Shown here: positions 62,204 through 64,000 of the stretch, in pieces
How positions within the stretch are numbered: position 1 is the stretch's first letter
How the letters are laid out: each line of letters opens with the position of its first letter
Origin: CAZAYP01 sp964489425 [NCBI: uncultured Verrucomicrobiota bacterium]
Lineage (GTDB): Bacteria > Verrucomicrobiota > Kiritimatiellia > RZYC01
Length of the DNA stretch: 64,000 nt
NCBI GenBank assembly: GCA_964489425.1
Contig: CAZAYP010000013.1
Location: 23,168 to 87,167 of the forward strand
Direction of reading: 5' to 3'
Notes under the pieces: generated by a model
The model's input: only the letters and a program-made list of their open reading frames with translations
The model's database searches: none
What the model was told of the DNA's origin: nothing
Made by a program: the position numbers and the translations under genes

Positions 62204-62262
62204 TTTCGCACCAGGCTGGTGCCGGGTGCGAAAAAGGGTGGTCCGGGCGATGATGCCCGGAC
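62204..62262 (+). promoter_or_regulatory. Structured pilin leader with mutually exclusive hairpins
   Basis: TTTCGCACC (62204-62212) can pair with GGTGCGAAA (62225-62233), nine bp. Alternatively GCACCAG (62208-62214) pairs with CTGGTGC (62216-62222), using the same GCACC bases. A separate hairpin GTCCGGGC-GATGAT-GCCCGGAC lies at 62241-62262, 36 bases before the SD GGGAG. No U-tract follows, so it is not a terminator. It may fold to regulate translation or mRNA stability. Confidence 0.45.
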
Positions 62263-62308
62263 GGGTAAGAGAAACAAAAACAGACAAAAGAAAGAATGGG
62301 AGATAGCA

Positions 62309-62641
62309 ATGAAGAATAAAATGGCATTCACGTTGGTGGAAATCATGATCGTTGTGGCGATTATCGGCTTGCTGGCCGCGATCGGCATTCCGGCGTTCGC
62401 CCGCGCTCGTGAAACCGCCCGGACCAAAGCCTGCATCAACAACCTGCGCCAGATCGACGGGGCGAAGGAACAGTATGCGATCGAGAACAACGGCGCCGAA
62501 GGCGACACCGTGGCCGACTCGGACATCACTGTTTACATCAAGGGCGGCGCGATCCCGACCTGCCCGGCTGGCGGCACCTACACGACCGGCGACATTGGCG
62601 CTGATCCGGATTGCGACTACACCGATCACGATCTGCCCTAA
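62309..62641 (+). CDS. Type IV pilin-like / pseudopilin protein
   Basis: The 110-residue protein starts at the ATG at 62309 with GGGAG six bases before it. The N-terminus is a class III signal (MKNKM-A/FTLVEIMIVVAIIGLLAAIGIPAF) with the conserved Glu at mature position 5. The residue before the cleavage site is Ala rather than the usual Gly. The mature domain is short with two Cys pairs (KACINN, TCPAGG, DPDCDY) and an acidic end. This resembles GspG-like pseudopilins common in PVC genomes. It stands alone; no assembly genes are here. Confidence 0.85.
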   Translation: MKNKMAFTLVEIMIVVAIIGLLAAIGIPAFARARETARTKACINNLRQIDGAKEQYAIENNGAEGDTVADSDITVYIKGGAIPTCPAGGTYTTGDIGADPDCDYTDHDLP

Positions 62642-62664
62642 CGTTTGTTAAGTGCACGATCCTC

Positions 62665-62698
62665 GGAAGGGCCCTCAAAAGGGGCCCTTCCTCTTTTT
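62665..62698 (+). terminator. Rho-independent terminator of the pilin gene
   Basis: Perfect 10-bp stem GGAAGGGCCC / GGGCCCTTCC with a seven-base loop (TCAAAAG), followed by TCTTTTT. It lies 24 bases after the pilin stop at 62641. Confidence 0.9.
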
Positions 62699-62769
62699 AA
62701 ACTATACGCAGCGGGTCGGGCTGCCGGATGCCAGGTCCGGCGCAGAGTTTCAGGAAAGCAAAGCAATGG

Positions 62770-63852
62770 TCAGCGCGGCCGCAAATGGGCCACGATCCGG
62801 CGGGCAATGGCGTCCACGTCAGCGTCTGACAGCCCGGGTTCAGCCTGGTTGGTGACCCCGGCCAGCGTCTGGCAGGCGGTGATGGCTGCCACACCCACGA
62901 TGTCTTCGGCGCTGCAGCCGCGCGAAAGATCGTTGATCGGCTTGGCCAACCCCTGGAGGATGGGCCCCAGGGCCGTGGCCCCGGCCAGCCGCTCGGTCAG
63001 TTTGTAGGCAATGTTCCCGGCCTGCAAATCCGGAAAAATCAGGATGTTGGCATTCCCCGCGATCGGGCTCTGGGGCGCCTTTTGCCGCGCCACTTCCGGC
63101 ACCAGGGCGGCGTCCGCCTGCAACTCTCCGTCCATCACCAGGTCCAGGGACTCCGCGGCCACTCGCGCCCGGATCAGTTCCGTGGCGCGTTGCACCTTGG
63201 CGACCAGTTCATGCTTGGCGCTGCCCTTGGTGGAAAAGGAAAGCAAGGCCAGGCGGGGTGTGCCGCCGACCAACGCCTTGAACGTTTGCGCCGTGGCCAG
63301 GGCAATGTCCACCAGTTGCTCGGCGGTCGGGTTGGGGTTGACCCCGCAGTCGGCAAACATCAGCACCGGGTCGCCGGCCGGCGTCGGCCGCGCTAACTGC
63401 ATCAGGAAACTGCTGCTGGCCGTGGCTATGCCGGGCGCCGTGCCCACGCAATGGAACGCGGCGCGCAGCATGTCCGCCGTGGAGGCAATGCTGCCGCCCA
63501 CCATGCCGTCCGCCCGGCCATCGCTGACCATCATGGCCCCGACATACAGGCGGCTGCGCAGCGCGTTGCGGGCTTCGTCTCTGGACATGCCCTTGGCCGC
63601 CCGGCGCTGGTACAGCTTTTCGGCCAGCGGTTCGAGGTCCGGCGCCGTGGTGTAGTCCAGCACCTGGACCCCGGCCGGCGGCTGGCCTTTCCCGGCCTGG
63701 GCGGTCTCCGCCGGGGTGGCCAGGACAATGACCTTGGCGAGGCGCTGGCCGGCGATCATGCCTGCCGCGGCCCAAACCCGGGGGTCGTGGCCTTCCGGCA
63801 GCACGATGGTGCGTTGCGCCTGGCGCGCTTTCTCGAACAGGGACTGGACCAT
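62770..63852 (-). CDS. pta: Phosphate acetyltransferase
   Basis: The 360-residue enzyme interconverts acetyl-CoA and acetyl phosphate. It is the short form with only the catalytic PTA_PTB domain: [88 protein letters not shown] and [19 protein letters not shown]. The ATG at 63852 has AAGGA five bases upstream, so the earlier in-frame codons are probably untranslated. Acetate kinase is not adjacent in the window. It supports fermentative acetate formation. Confidence 0.93.
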   Translation of the reverse strand: MVQSLFEKARQAQRTIVLPEGHDPRVWAAAGMIAGQRLAKVIVLATPAETAQAGKGQPPAGVQVLDYTTAPDLEPLAEKLYQRRAAKGMSRDEARNALRSRLYVGAMMVSDGRADGMVGGSIASTADMLRAAFHCVGTAPGIATASSSFLMQLARPTPAGDPVLMFADCGVNPNPTAEQLVDIALATAQTFKALVGGTPRLALLSFSTKGSAKHELVAKVQRATELIRARVAAESLDLVMDGELQADAALVPEVARQKAPQSPIAGNANILIFPDLQAGNIAYKLTERLAGATALGPILQGLAKPINDLSRGCSAEDIVGVAAITACQTLAGVTNQAEPGLSDADVDAIARRIVAHLRPR

Positions 63853-63980
63853 GCTTCCTTCCATGGCGGCGTACCGTACCACACCGCCATGGTCTTGGCA
63901 ATGGCGCGGCGCATCGGGATCCGCGTCGGTCGCTGGGCGCCGGAGGCAGCAATTAAGAAAGCCTGATTTGTCGCGTTAAT

Positions 63981-63998
63981 CGGGCCGACCACGGCCCG
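63981..63998. terminator. GC hairpin at the right edge, possible terminator
   Basis: CGGGCCG-ACCA-CGGCCCG forms a perfect 7-bp stem. On the minus strand it is followed by ATTAA only, and on the plus strand the window ends. It might terminate a gene outside the window. Confidence 0.3.
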
Positions 63999-64000
63999 CT

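Larger units (their letters stand above)
61886..62308. other. Divergent intergenic region between selenoprotein gene and pilin gene
   Basis: The 423-base region has no gene. It contains the pilin promoter (62033-62061), an AT-rich segment around 61955-62060, and the structured pilin leader (62204-62262). No strong SD precedes the leftward ATG at 61885 (GGATACC lies nearby). Confidence 0.6.

Noticed and set aside
62041-62300. Cyclic-di-GMP (GEMM) riboswitch upstream of the pilin gene
   Set aside because: The conserved GEMM core and tetraloop/receptor sequences are not visible; only hairpins are present.

Overview
The window is a GC-rich bacterial chromosome segment whose gene content points to a Gram-negative member of the PVC superphylum, most likely Kiritimatiellota or a relative. 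The clues are very large secreted proteins of about 3000 residues with autotransporter-associated beta-strand, right-handed beta-helix, BACON-like and carboxypeptidase-regulatory-like repeats, a PEP-CTERM surface protein, an endonuclease Q domain fused to a UvrD-type helicase, BamA, and a selenocysteine tRNA. This placement is inference from gene content, not from a phylogenetic marker analysis.

Layout. 1-29.6 kb is dominated by surface proteins: an incomplete beta-helix/BACON/TolB-propeller protein (minus strand, runs off the left edge), a 2997-residue Gly-rich protein (plus strand), and a 3027-residue protein with many repeats followed by a PEP-CTERM protein and a Ca-binding-repeat protein (all minus). 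Between them lie a response regulator-rfbA-rfbC operon (dTDP-sugar synthesis), malQ, a TPR protein, an outer-membrane beta-barrel and an SGNH hydrolase. 30-35.3 kb carries a FapA/DUF342 protein translationally coupled to a sensor kinase-like protein without an obvious phospho-acceptor His, then ilvB-ilvN. After about 1 kb of AT-rich DNA without a supported gene come an HDOD protein, a linalool dehydratase/isomerase-like protein and a small membrane protein, a porin, tRNA-Sec, the EndoQ-helicase fusion and two receiver-domain proteins.

45-55.6 kb is the conserved housekeeping core. One long minus-strand run reads tRNA-Gln, prs, rplY, pth, rpsF, ssb, rpsR, rplI, dnaB, bamA from a good sigma70-type promoter. 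Next to it rpmH, rnpA, yidD, yidC form a second operon. 55.6-64 kb holds a methyltransferase, an acylneuraminate cytidylyltransferase-like enzyme, CheR, a cyclic-nucleotide-gated MscS-type channel, a candidate selenoprotein, a type IV pilin-like protein and phosphate acetyltransferase.

The most interesting observation is the gene at 60275-61885. Its reading frame is interrupted only by one TGA, continues for 93 sense codons with normal codon use, and ends 15 bases before the next gene. A perfect 6-bp hairpin follows the TGA at the distance expected of a bacterial SECIS element, and tRNA-Sec(UCA) is encoded 20 kb away in the same window. I read it as a selenoprotein of a family I do not recognise. 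Other notable items are three 19-bp palindromes spaced exactly 31 bp apart in a divergent promoter region, the tRNA-Gln/prs junction where the start codon lies two bases after the tRNA CCA end, and mutually exclusive hairpins in the pilin leader.
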